DNA of 64,000 nt from VRUE01 sp963824215 (GTDB lineage Bacteria > Actinomycetota > Thermoleophilia > Solirubrobacterales > 70-9). Both the position numbers and the translations under genes were made by a program. Below, piece by piece: positions 17,051 through 24,821 of the stretch. The stretch covers positions 124,001-188,000 of the forward strand of contig CAWGOE010000003.1 in assembly GCA_963824215.1 (NCBI GenBank). Direction: 5' to 3'. The stretch's first letter is position 1. Every line of letters starts with the position of its first letter. Below the pieces are notes generated by a model. It searched no databases. It had not been told where the DNA came from and saw only the letters and a list, made by a program, of their open reading frames with translations.

Positions 17051-19777
17051 GTGAGTACCCAAGATGAGATATTTAGCTGGGTCCAGGAGTTCGACCCATG
17101 GAAACAGGAGCTCTTCCTTCGCGCCTCGGCGTCGCCTGACTTCAACTCCAGCGAAGCAGAGACGGTGGCGGCCATGCTCCTCGGTGAGGAGATAGACGGC
17201 CGCGGCCCTCGGGAGGTTTCGCGGGAGCACCTACCCGCGGCGCAGGGGGCTGAGGATCCAATGGTTATTCATCGTCTCCGCGACCTTGCGAACGTCAATG
17301 CAATTGCTGATGGCCAGAAGCTCGCCTTCGAGCCGGTCGGCGTGAACGTGATCTGGGGAGGAAACGGCGCCGGGAAGACCGGCTATTCGCGCATTCTCAA
17401 GCATGCTGGCAGGACTCTCTACAGAGAGACCGTTCTGACCAATGTCACCGAGGAGGAGAGCGGTGCTCCTGCGGCCACCGTTGACATATCGATTGGAGAG
17501 AAGAGCCACAACGTTGCCCTCGATCTCACGGCCACGGCGCCGGCGCTGCTTGGCCGCATTTGCATCGCTGACGCTAAGTCAGGTGAGGCCTATCTGACTC
17601 AGGAGACCGAAGTCGACTACGTCCCAACCACGCTAAGCAGCCTTAGTCGGCTTGCCGATGGCCTCCTCGCCGTCAAAGCCATCCTGCAGCAACGCCTCGA
17701 TGAACTCCGCCTGACCGAGATAGATCCACACTCTTTCGGTTCCGACACTGCTGTAGCCAAACTCCTGGCCGGGCTTACTCACGAGACTCCCGACGAGTTG
17801 ATTGTTTCTTTGGCGAATCTCTCCGAAGCGGAGCTTGAGCAGCAGGCTGCGTTGCGCAAGCGGGTTGGGGAGATCGACGCCATGCAGGCACCACAGCTTC
17901 GCGAGGCTGCTGAGCGCGACGTTAAGGACGCAGAGCGCCTCTCCAGCGACCTGCAAATGCTCACGGTGGCTTTGGCCGAGCCCGCGCTTGAGGCTGCTCG
18001 CGAGCTCCGACGCGGCCTGGCAGAGACGAGAGAGGCTGCGGAGCTGATCGCCAAGGGCTTTCAGCAAGAGCCGCTTGCCGGTGTCGGCACCGAGCCCTGG
18101 CGGGTTCTCTGGAAGGCGGCGCGAGAGTTTGCCGCGCACCTTGGCGAGAAGCTGCCTCCCGACCACAGCCCGGCGCATTGTCCTCTCTGCATGCAGGAGC
18201 TGACCACTGAGGCTCGCACGCGCCTGGATGAGTTTGAGCGATTCGTCGAGGGCGATGTCAATGCGCGACTGGGCGAGATGGAGGCGAAGCTGGAGGAGGA
18301 TCGTGAGCGACTTCCCGATGTTGACATCGTCCGAGTTCGCAACCAAGGCTCGATCGAGCGGCTCGGTATCGAGCTAGGCGAACCCGGCCACACGATTCTC
18401 GGCTGGCTTGAGGGTGCTAAGGCTTCGATAGCGCGTCTCAGCACTGGGGATTTCGATGGTCTCCTGCCGATCGGTCCCGCGGAAGATCTCGGCCCGTGGA
18501 TTGCCAAGCGCCGCGGAGATGCGGAACGCCATGCCGCGATTGAGCGAGGTGAGGAGAACGAGAAGGCTCGCCGCGGCCTAGCTGAGCTGGACGCACGCCA
18601 CCAGCTGGGACTTCGCCTCGCTGACGTGCTCGCCCATCTCGCCATTCTGCGCGAAATCGAGCACATCAGGACCGCGATGGCGAAGACGAGCACCAACGCA
18701 GTCAGCAGAAAGATCACTGCACTCTCTCAGGAGCTGGTGCAGGCTGGCTTGGAGAAGGCGCTAAAGCGACAGTTGCGTGCGCTTGACTTCCGCGGCCTTG
18801 AGGTAGTGCCGAGGACTCGTACCGTCGAAGGCAAGCCAAGGGTCTCTCTCTGCTTCGAGGCGGTCGATGACGGGCCACTGACGGGCGTACTCAGTGTCGG
18901 CGAGCAGCGACGTCTCGCCCTAGCGATGTTTCTCGCCGAGATGGAGGTGCTCTCAGATTTGAGCCCGGTCATTTTCGACGATCCGACCAGTTCGATCGAC
19001 CAAGAGGGTCGACGGCATATTGCTGCCACTCTTGGGCGGCTCGGCAAGGCGCGTCAGGTGATCGTTTTCACGCATGAGCTCTCCTTTGTCCACGAGTTGC
19101 GCAAGAGCCTCTCTGATGTCGTGCCTCTCCATATCCAGCATGTCTGCCGTGTCGGCGATACGGTCGGCCACGTCCGTCCTTCCCTTCCCTGGGAGGGTCT
19201 GCCATCTAGCGAGCGCAACGGCCCCCTTCGCCAGCGGCTCGAGGACGTGAAAAGGGCCGAAAAGGTTGGCGATCCGACTTCGATCGCGACCGCCGTGCTT
19301 GAGTTCTGCCGTTACCTTCGCGACTCCTTCGAGCGGACCGTCGAGGATCGCGTCCTCGCAGGAAGCATCACTCGTCGCGATGACTCCGTACATACCCAAA
19401 AGCTCGACCAGATCGTCTGTACGGAGGAGATCTGCAGTCTCGTCGATGACGGCATGTCACGTGTCTCGCGCTGGCTGCATGACCGAGCGATGGCCGATGG
19501 CAGCGCGCCTCCGACGGTGGACGAGCTCCAAGACTGTCTCAATATCTACATCGAGCTTCAGAAGAAGCTATCCACTGCTGAAGAGGATCGCCGAAAGGAC
19601 GCAAAGGGCCGTCGAAAGCAGCGCATCAAGTCGATGAAGGCCGCTGACGCATCCCGTTCGACCGCGGGATCCCCGACCCCCAGTACTTCATCGCCCGCGG
19701 AGCCACTGCGTTCCGTTCCCGGTACGGGTGACGGCGATCCTGACCCAGCCGGAGAGGGATCAAGGCAGCCAGCCTGA
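17051..19777 (+). CDS. RloC-like SMC/ABC ATPase with zinc hook (AAA_13 type)
   Basis: 908 aa, GTG start. Walker A GGNGAGKT at 103-110; long helical arms with a zinc hook CPLC at 377-380; ABC signature LSVGEQRR at 614-621; Walker B VIFDDPTSSID at 640-650; and an H-loop VFTHELSF. This is the SMC/Rad50-like layout of RloC and related AAA_13 proteins. RloC carries a C-terminal anticodon nuclease with an Arg-x3-Glu and His. Here residues 700-908 contain RDSFE (R-x3-E) and later His in DDSVHTQ and RWLHD, which could form such a site, but assignment is tentative. Likely a translation-blocking phage defence ATPase. The C-terminal 40 residues are Pro/Ser-rich. Confidence 0.75.
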   Translation: MSTQDEIFSWVQEFDPWKQELFLRASASPDFNSSEAETVAAMLLGEEIDGRGPREVSREHLPAAQGAEDPMVIHRLRDLANVNAIADGQKLAFEPVGVNVIWGGNGAGKTGYSRILKHAGRTLYRETVLTNVTEEESGAPAATVDISIGEKSHNVALDLTATAPALLGRICIADAKSGEAYLTQETEVDYVPTTLSSLSRLADGLLAVKAILQQRLDELRLTEIDPHSFGSDTAVAKLLAGLTHETPDELIVSLANLSEAELEQQAALRKRVGEIDAMQAPQLREAAERDVKDAERLSSDLQMLTVALAEPALEAARELRRGLAETREAAELIAKGFQQEPLAGVGTEPWRVLWKAAREFAAHLGEKLPPDHSPAHCPLCMQELTTEARTRLDEFERFVEGDVNARLGEMEAKLEEDRERLPDVDIVRVRNQGSIERLGIELGEPGHTILGWLEGAKASIARLSTGDFDGLLPIGPAEDLGPWIAKRRGDAERHAAIERGEENEKARRGLAELDARHQLGLRLADVLAHLAILREIEHIRTAMAKTSTNAVSRKITALSQELVQAGLEKALKRQLRALDFRGLEVVPRTRTVEGKPRVSLCFEAVDDGPLTGVLSVGEQRRLALAMFLAEMEVLSDLSPVIFDDPTSSIDQEGRRHIAATLGRLGKARQVIVFTHELSFVHELRKSLSDVVPLHIQHVCRVGDTVGHVRPSLPWEGLPSSERNGPLRQRLEDVKRAEKVGDPTSIATAVLEFCRYLRDSFERTVEDRVLAGSITRRDDSVHTQKLDQIVCTEEICSLVDDGMSRVSRWLHDRAMADGSAPPTVDELQDCLNIYIELQKKLSTAEEDRRKDAKGRRKQRIKSMKAADASRSTAGSPTPSTSSPAEPLRSVPGTGDGDPDPAGEGSRQPA

Positions 19778-19845
19778 GTTGAGGACATCAAGGGTTGCGG
19801 TCATAAGCAATTCTGCGGACAATAAGTTGAGTCCGCGTCCAAAGC

Positions 19846-19851
19846 TAATGT
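19846..19851 (+). promoter_or_regulatory. -10 box TAATGT, probably leaderless
   Basis: TAATGT ends 6 nt before the ATG at 19858. No Shine-Dalgarno sequence is present, so transcription would start at or next to the start codon. Confidence 0.45.
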
Positions 19852-19857
19852 CGCCGC

Positions 19858-20190
19858 ATGGGCAAGCAGCCGAGAGCCTGGGTTGTGGACTTCGACAGCG
19901 ATGCGGTCATTGACTTCGAGGACGTGAAGTCGCGGGGGGATCGCAAGGCGGTCTTCAACGTGGTGCAGAAGCTGAAGGATCTTGGGCCGGATTTGCCGTC
20001 GCCGCATATGAAGTCGTTGAAGGGCGAGGCGAATCTGTTCGAGCTTCGGCCGAAACAGGGGGCTTGCGAGGCTCGACCGATCTATGTGCGGTTCGGTAGC
20101 CGATTCGTGGTTCTGGCGGTAGCCGCGAAGAAGAAAGACTTCGACCGAGCGATCGCGGCGGCGAACGATCGACTGAGGCGCCACGGTTGA
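19858..20190 (+). CDS. RelE/HigB-type toxin (Gp49-like)
   Basis: 110 aa. KAVFNVVQKLKDLGPDLPSP followed by HMKSLKGEANLFELRPKQG, then PIYVRFGSRFVVLAVAAKKK, is the phage Gp49-like HigB pattern of the RelE/ParE superfamily. These are ribosome-dependent mRNA interferases. The toxin gene precedes its antitoxin, as in higBA. The promoter appears leaderless. It ends the cargo of cassette A, just before attachment copy 2. Confidence 0.82.
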   Translation: MGKQPRAWVVDFDSDAVIDFEDVKSRGDRKAVFNVVQKLKDLGPDLPSPHMKSLKGEANLFELRPKQGACEARPIYVRFGSRFVVLAVAAKKKDFDRAIAAANDRLRRHG

Positions 20191-20606
20191 CGTTCGATAA
20201 CAAACTTATTATCATGGCCGCGATGGCGGCTTCGCAAAAGAACTTCGATGCCCTCTTGGCCGAGGAGCAGCTAGCCGACCCGAGTTTTCGGGCGGAATGG
20301 CAGAGGCTCGCTCCCGCACGGGAGTTTGCGGCAACGCTGCTGCGCTATCGCGCCGAGCACAAATTGAGCCAGAGGGCTCTGGCGAAGAAGCTGGGCCTCT
20401 CGCAGCCTCGCGTCGTCAAGCTCGAGTCTGGGGAGCACAATCCGGAGGTCGACACGATCATCAACGCCGTTCGGCGTCTGGGGATTGAGTTCGTGCTCGA
20501 CGTGGCGCCCGCGAGCCGCAAGCCGGCGCTCGTGACGGCGCGGGCCCAGAAGCACGGGGCGGTCGCCTACGACGACGTTTCCGTCGTGGCGGCTTCGTCC
20601 GTGTAG
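20187..20606 (+). CDS. XRE-family antitoxin (HigA-type)
   Basis: 139 aa if the TTG at 20187, overlapping the toxin stop, is used; GAGGCG lies upstream of it. ATG codons at 20214 and 20223 are alternatives. The helix-turn-helix is HKLSQRALAKKLGLSQPRVV followed by KLESGEHNPEVDTIINAVRR. A C-terminal tail of 45 residues (to VAASSV) should contact the toxin. An imperfect palindrome at 20196-20213 inside the 5' end could be its operator, permitting autoregulation of a second transcript. Confidence 0.82.
   Translation: MTFDNKLIIMAAMAASQKNFDALLAEEQLADPSFRAEWQRLAPAREFAATLLRYRAEHKLSQRALAKKLGLSQPRVVKLESGEHNPEVDTIINAVRRLGIEFVLDVAPASRKPALVTARAQKHGAVAYDDVSVVAASSV
20196..20213. promoter_or_regulatory. AT-rich palindrome, candidate operator
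   Basis: GATAACAAA/CTTATTATC, 7 of 9 positions symmetric, directly before an ATG at 20214. It is conspicuously AT-rich against its surroundings. Confidence 0.4.
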
Positions 20607-20925
20607 AGCCGCCTAGTCCGGGGGCTCGGTGCCGTAGTCGCGGGCCGTGCTTGCTTGACCCGCTCGGCGACATCGCCTCCATGGGGGTGGGCGTGATGCA
20701 ACAAGGTCTGAATTTCCGTCGCTCGGTTGGTTCGGCGGCGTTGGGAAGTGTAGACAACAGCTTTCTTCACATCCCCATTATGACCCGGTGGGTCAACGAC
20801 GCTGCGTCGGTTCCCCTGCTGGGGCAACATGCCCCACAGATTCCAGCCGATCTCCACGTAGTTCGATCTCGCGAAAACCGCTCTACACCGCGCTCCACGC
20901 AGCCCAGCCGATCTCCAGGCTCAGA

Positions 20926-20969
20926 CTCATAACCCGAAGGTCGCAGGTTCGAATCCTGCCCCCGCTATA
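20926..20969 (+). repeat. 3' half of the same tRNA, attachment core copy 2
   Basis: Identical to copy 1 from CTCATAACCCG through CCCCCGCTATA. The upstream sequence does not form a 5' tRNA half, and the 40-bp left arm of copies 1 and 3 is absent, so the element that left it may have used a different integrase. Confidence 0.85.
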
Positions 20970-21044
20970 CCGAAGTCCCGCGACCGGCCATCGGTTCGTG
21001 GAGGTGCGGGAGCTTCCTGAGGTCGCGGGAGCAACGGGGTCAAA

Positions 21045-21063
21045 CCCGCAATTGTGTTGCGGG
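21045..21063. terminator. Hairpin between cassette A and the winged-helix gene
   Basis: Perfect 7-bp stem CCCGCAA/TTGCGGG, 5-nt loop, no T-tract. It lies beyond the 3' end of the minus-strand gene at 21152 and could block read-through from it. Confidence 0.4.
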
Positions 21064-21151
21064 CCAGCTCAGTAATCGGTGGACGACCGAACCTGGGCGT
21101 ACTGGCAAGCGCGACGTGATCGTTGCGGCCAGCCAAGCTCTGGCCGGCAGA

Positions 21152-22381
21152 TCAGGGCGCTTTCACGACATCTTTAGGCGATTCATATGCGCCGACGGTC
21201 ACGTTCATAGCAATCGGTTTCTCGCCTGAGCTAGCCATCCGCCTCCTGGCACGCTCTTGCTCCTTGCCGATAGAGGTGAGCAGAGCATCAAGTTCCCTAA
21301 TAACGCTTTCCCAGGCTTGCCTGTCGAGGCTGAGCATCGACCAAGTGTCGTACCGATCAACTCGCGCATCGTAGGTCCCTGCCCTCATTGCCGTTTCGGC
21401 CTCGGCGAAGAATCGGTCGAATGCCTCCCAGCGACTTTCCTCGCCCGCCGAATTCGGCACGTCGGGCCGCAAGCAGTGGTCGTGAATCGCCGGGACGGTC
21501 GCGCGATAGAGGTCTTCCCTCGCACCTCGTCGCTGCTCGCCGACGATATCCAGCCACCAGATGTCTTTCAATTTCTTGAAGCGCCGCTGAACAGCAGTGG
21601 GGCTGATGTCATTGAACTCCCGACGATATTCGCGGTGAAACTGCCTCGCGGTCATCTCCCGCCGGTTCAACTCAGTGACGATCTGCAGGCACGGCTCATC
21701 GGCAAGAACCGGGGCAATGCGTTCAGGGAACGGGGTCGTCGGTTGTCTGTGAATCTTGGCCAGGGCAGGCCCGACGCGCCCATCGTGGGACGTTGGCGTT
21801 TCAAACGCGAACAGGAATACGTCGGCTCGAATCAGATCCACCCCGGACTGCGTGGCGCGTACTTGGGCATCCTTCTCGTGCTCGAAGAGGGAAATGAACT
21901 GGGCCTCGATGGCTTTGATCGCATGCGCCCAACCAAGCTCGTCGAGCCGCAGGGATAGGCAAGTGAGATCTCGCCCTTCCCCGCTGTTTGAGGTCTCGAT
22001 CGTCTCTCGTAGCTGCGGTGCAAGCTGTCTCAACAGGTTCCAGCTCGAGGCGACTCGCATTGAATACGGGAGCAAGGCCCAGGTCTCGTGATCGAAGAAG
22101 GCCATTTCGGGCGCCCGATAGAAATCCTCCCTGCCGCGACCGCTTGCCGACGGTGCGCTGCGGATATATCTGAGCCAGCCCGTATCAGCGAGCCGTTTGA
22201 AGTTCTTCGCGACCCGCGAGGGCGAGCCCCCACCGAATTCCCTGCAGAACTGGGTCGCGCTCATCTCCCGTTTGTAGAGCTCAGCGACGATCCTCAGCCT
22301 CAGCCCGACTGCGAAGACAACCGAAAGCCTTTGCAGGCGCTCGCGAGATGACTCGCTAGTTAGAAGAACCTTGGCTCCCAT
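21152..22381 (-). CDS. Internally duplicated winged-helix protein
   Basis: 409 aa from the ATG at 22381, preceded by GAGAGA. The protein is two copies of one unit. The first half has LRLRIVAELYKREMSATQFC with REDFYRAPEMAFFDHE. The second has LQIVTELNRREMTARQFHRE with REDLYRATVPAIHDH. Each half is an ArsR/MarR-like winged helix followed by a helical domain, so a single chain could act like a dimer on DNA. No enzyme motif is seen. It faces a divergent operon of small HTH genes across a 346-bp structured spacer, which it might control. The specific function is unknown. Confidence 0.65.
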   Translation of the reverse strand: MGAKVLLTSESSRERLQRLSVVFAVGLRLRIVAELYKREMSATQFCREFGGGSPSRVAKNFKRLADTGWLRYIRSAPSASGRGREDFYRAPEMAFFDHETWALLPYSMRVASSWNLLRQLAPQLRETIETSNSGEGRDLTCLSLRLDELGWAHAIKAIEAQFISLFEHEKDAQVRATQSGVDLIRADVFLFAFETPTSHDGRVGPALAKIHRQPTTPFPERIAPVLADEPCLQIVTELNRREMTARQFHREYRREFNDISPTAVQRRFKKLKDIWWLDIVGEQRRGAREDLYRATVPAIHDHCLRPDVPNSAGEESRWEAFDRFFAEAETAMRAGTYDARVDRYDTWSMLSLDRQAWESVIRELDALLTSIGKEQERARRRMASSGEKPIAMNVTVGAYESPKDVVKAP

Positions 22382-22576
22382 ACGTATCTCTCGACTTCTC
22401 TCATTTGACTGAGCAGCGAGGAGTCTAGAGAAGTTCCTAGACGAAACCAAAATCGTCCCCAAACATTTCCCATTCGGGTTTACTTCAAAATTCCTTAGCA
22501 AATGGGAGGTGAGGAAATGAAGATCGCAGCCTGCTCACCGGCCGCGCCCGTTCTTTCGGTCAGCAAGTTCGGCTGA

Positions 22577-22643
22577 TGCCGTGATTTGCGTAGAGCCGGC
22601 TTCCCCGTCGAGAGGGACGGACGGGGGAGCCGGCCACTGGCAT
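22577..22643. repeat. Long inverted repeat in the divergent spacer
   Basis: Inner arms of 15 bp at 22595-22609 and 22620-22634 (GCCGGCTTCCCCGTC against GACGGGGGAGCCGGC, one mismatch), 10-nt loop. An outer ATGCC/GGCAT pairing extends the stem. It sits between diverging genes, so it is not a simple terminator. The rest of the spacer (22382-22727) shows no gene. Confidence 0.6.
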
Positions 22644-22715
22644 TAGCAGAACCAAGCGCTGTGCGCAACCTTTTTATTGTCACAACGCGAAATGATCAGA
22701 GCTATCTGACCCATT

Positions 22716-22721
22716 TAGGCT
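22716..22721 (+). promoter_or_regulatory. -10 box TAGGCT, probably leaderless
   Basis: TAGGCT ends 6 nt before the GTG at 22728, without a Shine-Dalgarno sequence. Confidence 0.45.
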
Positions 22722-22727
22722 GCCGGC

Positions 22728-23021
22728 GTGACAGCAGCAGGAAATGGCGAGCAGAACACCGACGACTTCTGGGTCACGCTCGCAGCGCGCCTCCTTCATC
22801 CGTTGCAGGTGGAGATCATCGAAGCGATGCACTGGATCGATCAGCCCCTCTCGGCTGCCGATCTCGCTGAGGTTGTGAACCCGACGCTCCCATGGCCTTA
22901 CTTTGTTCATCACCTTCGACGCCTAACTCGCGTAAAGGCCATAAAGCCTGCTGAACGCTGCACGCGGCGCAATATGGCCACCATCCGCTTTTGCCTTCAC
23001 GACGGAGCGACGCAACGATGA
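22728..23021 (+). CDS. Winged helix-turn-helix protein, first gene of a four-gene operon
   Basis: 97 aa, GTG start. LLHPLQVEIIEAMHWIDQPL-SAADLAEVV-NP and HHLRRLTRVKAIKPAERCT form an ArsR/MarR-like winged helix with no metal-binding cysteine pair. It is probably a DNA-binding regulator. Its stop overlaps the next ATG (ATGA at 23018), so the four genes 22728-23854 should be made together. No effector gene follows within the operon, which is unusual. Confidence 0.65.
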   Translation: MTAAGNGEQNTDDFWVTLAARLLHPLQVEIIEAMHWIDQPLSAADLAEVVNPTLPWPYFVHHLRRLTRVKAIKPAERCTRRNMATIRFCLHDGATQR

Positions 23022-23275
23022 GCGTTGACGAGAAACCGCTCGCTGTTCACTTTGGTGAGAATCTCCGCATCCACCGGCATCGAGCTCGTTTCTCTCAGGA
23101 GGATCTTGGCTTCCGTGCCTCTCTACACCGAACCGAGATCAGTCTTCTCGAGCGGGGGCTCCGCGAGCCGAGGCTCAACACCATCCTCAAGCTCAGCGGC
23201 GCCCTTTCGGTCACGCTGGACGTGCTGCTAGTAGGAGTCGAGGTAGGCCTACCAAACGAGAGGGCAGAGCAATGA
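23018..23275 (+). CDS. XRE-family HTH protein
   Basis: 85 aa. HRARFSQEDLGFRASLHRTE followed by SLLERGLREPRLNTILKLSG is a standard Cro/C1-type helix-turn-helix. A short C-terminal segment follows and no other domain. ATGA overlaps join it to the genes on either side. It is similar to its downstream neighbour and probably arose by duplication. A regulator of this cassette, or half of a heterodimer with the next protein, is plausible. Confidence 0.75.
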   Translation: MSVDEKPLAVHFGENLRIHRHRARFSQEDLGFRASLHRTEISLLERGLREPRLNTILKLSGALSVTLDVLLVGVEVGLPNERAEQ

Positions 23276-23568
23276 GCGCCGAGAAGGATCTCGTCGCCAT
23301 TCAATTCGGCAAAAGCCTCCTCTCTCATAGGAAGCATGCTGGAATCTCACAAGACGAGCTCGCGCGCCGCGCGTCGCTTCACAGACTGGCAGTCGGCATG
23401 CTGGAGCGGGGCGAACGGGTTCCCCGCATCGACACGCTGATCAAGATCGCGAGCGTGTTGTCCATCCCGCCAGGAGCGCTACTCACGGGAATCTCATGGA
23501 AGCCAGCAGGGGACATTCAAGCGGGAGAGTTCAAGCTGGGGAATTCAGAGGATGGGCCGGCCGAATAG
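23272..23568 (+). CDS. XRE-family HTH protein, paralogue of the preceding gene
   Basis: 98 aa. HAGISQDELARRASLHRLAV followed by MLERGERVPRIDTLIKIASV is a Cro/C1-type helix-turn-helix, close to the upstream protein in the recognition region (RASLHR in both). The C-terminal tail GISWKPAGDIQAGEFKLG differs. It overlaps the previous gene by ATGA and the next by 17 nt, so translation is tightly coupled. Confidence 0.75.
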   Translation: MSAEKDLVAIQFGKSLLSHRKHAGISQDELARRASLHRLAVGMLERGERVPRIDTLIKIASVLSIPPGALLTGISWKPAGDIQAGEFKLGNSEDGPAE

Positions 23569-23854
23569 CACGCCATCCAGCAGCGCCGGGGCACCGCCAA
23601 AATACAGGCCGGCGGTGGTCGAACAGGTGATCTTGGAAGAAGCGCTCCGTCTGCACCCACGAAATCTGACAGCCGCAGAGCTTTGCGAAAGGATCGTCGC
23701 TGATCCGAGGGACAGGCGGGAGGTTGAGACCGCCGCTCAAGCAATCCGCAGCTTGAAAGAGTTCTGCTTGGTCTGTGAATGTGACGACGGGTTCCTGAAG
23801 CCGACAGATACAGCCCTCCATGCAAGCAGGCTCCTTGTTGATCCCATTGACTAG
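23552..23854 (+). CDS. Small HTH-like protein ending the operon
   Basis: 100 aa. Start within the end of the previous gene, GAGG overlapping the ATG region. RPAVVEQVILEEALRLHPRN, then LTAAELCERIVADPRDRREV and AIRSLKEFCLVCECDDGF, look like a winged helix of the kind found in the first gene of this operon. No other motif is visible. Function is unknown; its close coupling implies it acts with the two XRE proteins. Confidence 0.55.
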   Translation: MGRPNSTPSSSAGAPPKYRPAVVEQVILEEALRLHPRNLTAAELCERIVADPRDRREVETAAQAIRSLKEFCLVCECDDGFLKPTDTALHASRLLVDPID

Positions 23855-24002
23855 GCGCGCGATGGAACCTAGATCGTCTCTGTGTCTGCCGCGAATGCTT
23901 CCCTGGCCTTCAAATGCCAGGAATGCGCTGTGACCACTGCGAGAACTACCTCCCCTATCGGCAGAAGGTAGTCGTCGTTGAATCAACGGCCGCTTGCCTC
24001 GG

Positions 24003-24240
24003 CTAGAAACCTTCTAGAGGCGAGTGATCCGGCACCCCGGCAGGCGCAGCTCGCGGCGCACTGCATCGCGTGCGAGGATGCCCGCTCAGCCTGCCCGCCA
24101 GTGCTTCCTCGGTCGAGGAAGCACTGGTAGGACGTGGGACGCTTGGCCATCGATCTGGCTGCGCTCACCGCCCCCACCGTCCCAGCCTCTCCTGGCTGGG
24201 AAGTAGTTGCCTGACCGTGATGGGAGGTCCTGGTCAGGCA
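24003..24240. other. Structured non-coding region with four successive hairpins
   Basis: Stems: CTAGAA/TTCTAG (24003-24017); a perfect 14-bp stem with 2-nt loop, arms CCAGTGCTTCCTCG and its complement (24098-24127); TCCCAGCC/GGCTGGGA (24180-24201); TGCCTGACC/GGTCAGGCA (24208-24240), whose 15-nt loop contains GGGAGG. The whole gap 23855-24299 has no convincing gene. A small RNA, a protein-binding array or a recombination site are all possible. Confidence 0.55.
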
Positions 24241-24246
24241 GCTTAA

Positions 24247-24280
24247 TGCTACTTATAAGTCTGTAGACCGTCAAGTAGCA
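24247..24280 (+). promoter_or_regulatory. 34-bp operator-like repeat, copy 1
   Basis: Outer inverted repeat TGCTACTT/AAGTAGCA flanks a central palindrome GTCT-GT-AGAC at 24259-24268. It ends 19 nt before the XRE start. The same architecture recurs at 24538-24571. TAGACC within it may be the -10, so binding would block transcription. Confidence 0.7.
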
Positions 24281-24299
24281 ATTAGGGACCGTTCTCCTC

Positions 24300-24515
24300 A
24301 TGGGGGGCGAGCTACAACGGGACTTCGGACGAAGGTTGTTGGCCTACCGCGAAAGCCTCGGTTTGAGCCAAGAGGCATTCGCGGATCAGCTGGGGTACCA
24401 CCGCACCTACATGGGCGCCATCGAGCGAGGTGAGCGCAACCTGACGCTCAAGACCGTGGAGCGGATAGCCGAGCGGCTCGGCGAGGAGCCGCTGACCCTT
24501 CTGAGAGGCGAGTGA
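24300..24515 (+). CDS. XRE-family HTH protein, twin 1
   Basis: 71 aa, essentially one Cro/C1-type domain: ESLGLSQEAFADQLGYHRTY then MGAIERGERNLTLKTVERIA. It shares about half its residues with the next gene, including FAD-LG-HRTYMG-IERGERNL. Each twin has its own copy of a 34-bp operator-like repeat, so mutual or self repression is likely. No effector accompanies them. It resembles the regulators of restriction-modification or phage lysogeny modules, but no such partner is visible. Confidence 0.8.
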   Translation: MGGELQRDFGRRLLAYRESLGLSQEAFADQLGYHRTYMGAIERGERNLTLKTVERIAERLGEEPLTLLRGE

Positions 24516-24537
24516 AGCACTGCCCTGGCGCTTGTTC

Positions 24538-24571
24538 TGCTACTTATGGGTCTGTAGACTCCTGAGTAGCA
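24538..24571 (+). promoter_or_regulatory. 34-bp operator-like repeat, copy 2
   Basis: TGCTACTT/GAGTAGCA around the same GTCT-GT-AGAC centre at 24550-24559, 22 nt before the second XRE gene. Arm spacing is identical to copy 1. Confidence 0.7.
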
Positions 24572-24593
24572 AAGCGGGAGCGTCTTCCCCCCC

Positions 24594-24821
24594 ATGGAGG
24601 GCGACCTGCAACGCATCGTCGGCCGTAATCTCCGGGCATACCGGATGGGACGTGGCCTGAGTCAAGAGGAGTTCGCCGACGTTCTCGGCATCCATCGCAC
24701 CTATATGGGAGGAATCGAGCGAGGCGAGCGCAATCTAAGCCTCAGTAGCGTTGAGCGGATCGCCAGATGCATTGACCTAGAGCCGCTGGCGTTGCTCACG
24801 CCCTTGAATGAGAACCCTTGA
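24594..24821 (+). CDS. XRE-family HTH protein, twin 2
   Basis: 75 aa. GRGLSQEEFADVLGIHRTYM then GGIERGERNLSLSSVERIAR is the helix-turn-helix; it differs from twin 1 mainly after the recognition helix. The gene, its operator and leader look like a tandem duplication of the preceding unit. Its stop overlaps a TTG that would start the recombinase remnant downstream. Confidence 0.8.
   Translation: MEGDLQRIVGRNLRAYRMGRGLSQEEFADVLGIHRTYMGGIERGERNLSLSSVERIARCIDLEPLALLTPLNENP

Larger units (their letters stand above)
20607..21151. other. Non-coding region holding attachment copy 2
   Basis: 545 bp without a convincing gene. It contains GTAGACAA at 20750 and the 17-bp palindrome TGGGGCAACATGCCCCA at 20820-20836, both like the arm boxes of copies 1 and 3. 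It also holds the tRNA core at 20926-20969 and the hairpin at 21045-21063. Confidence 0.6.
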
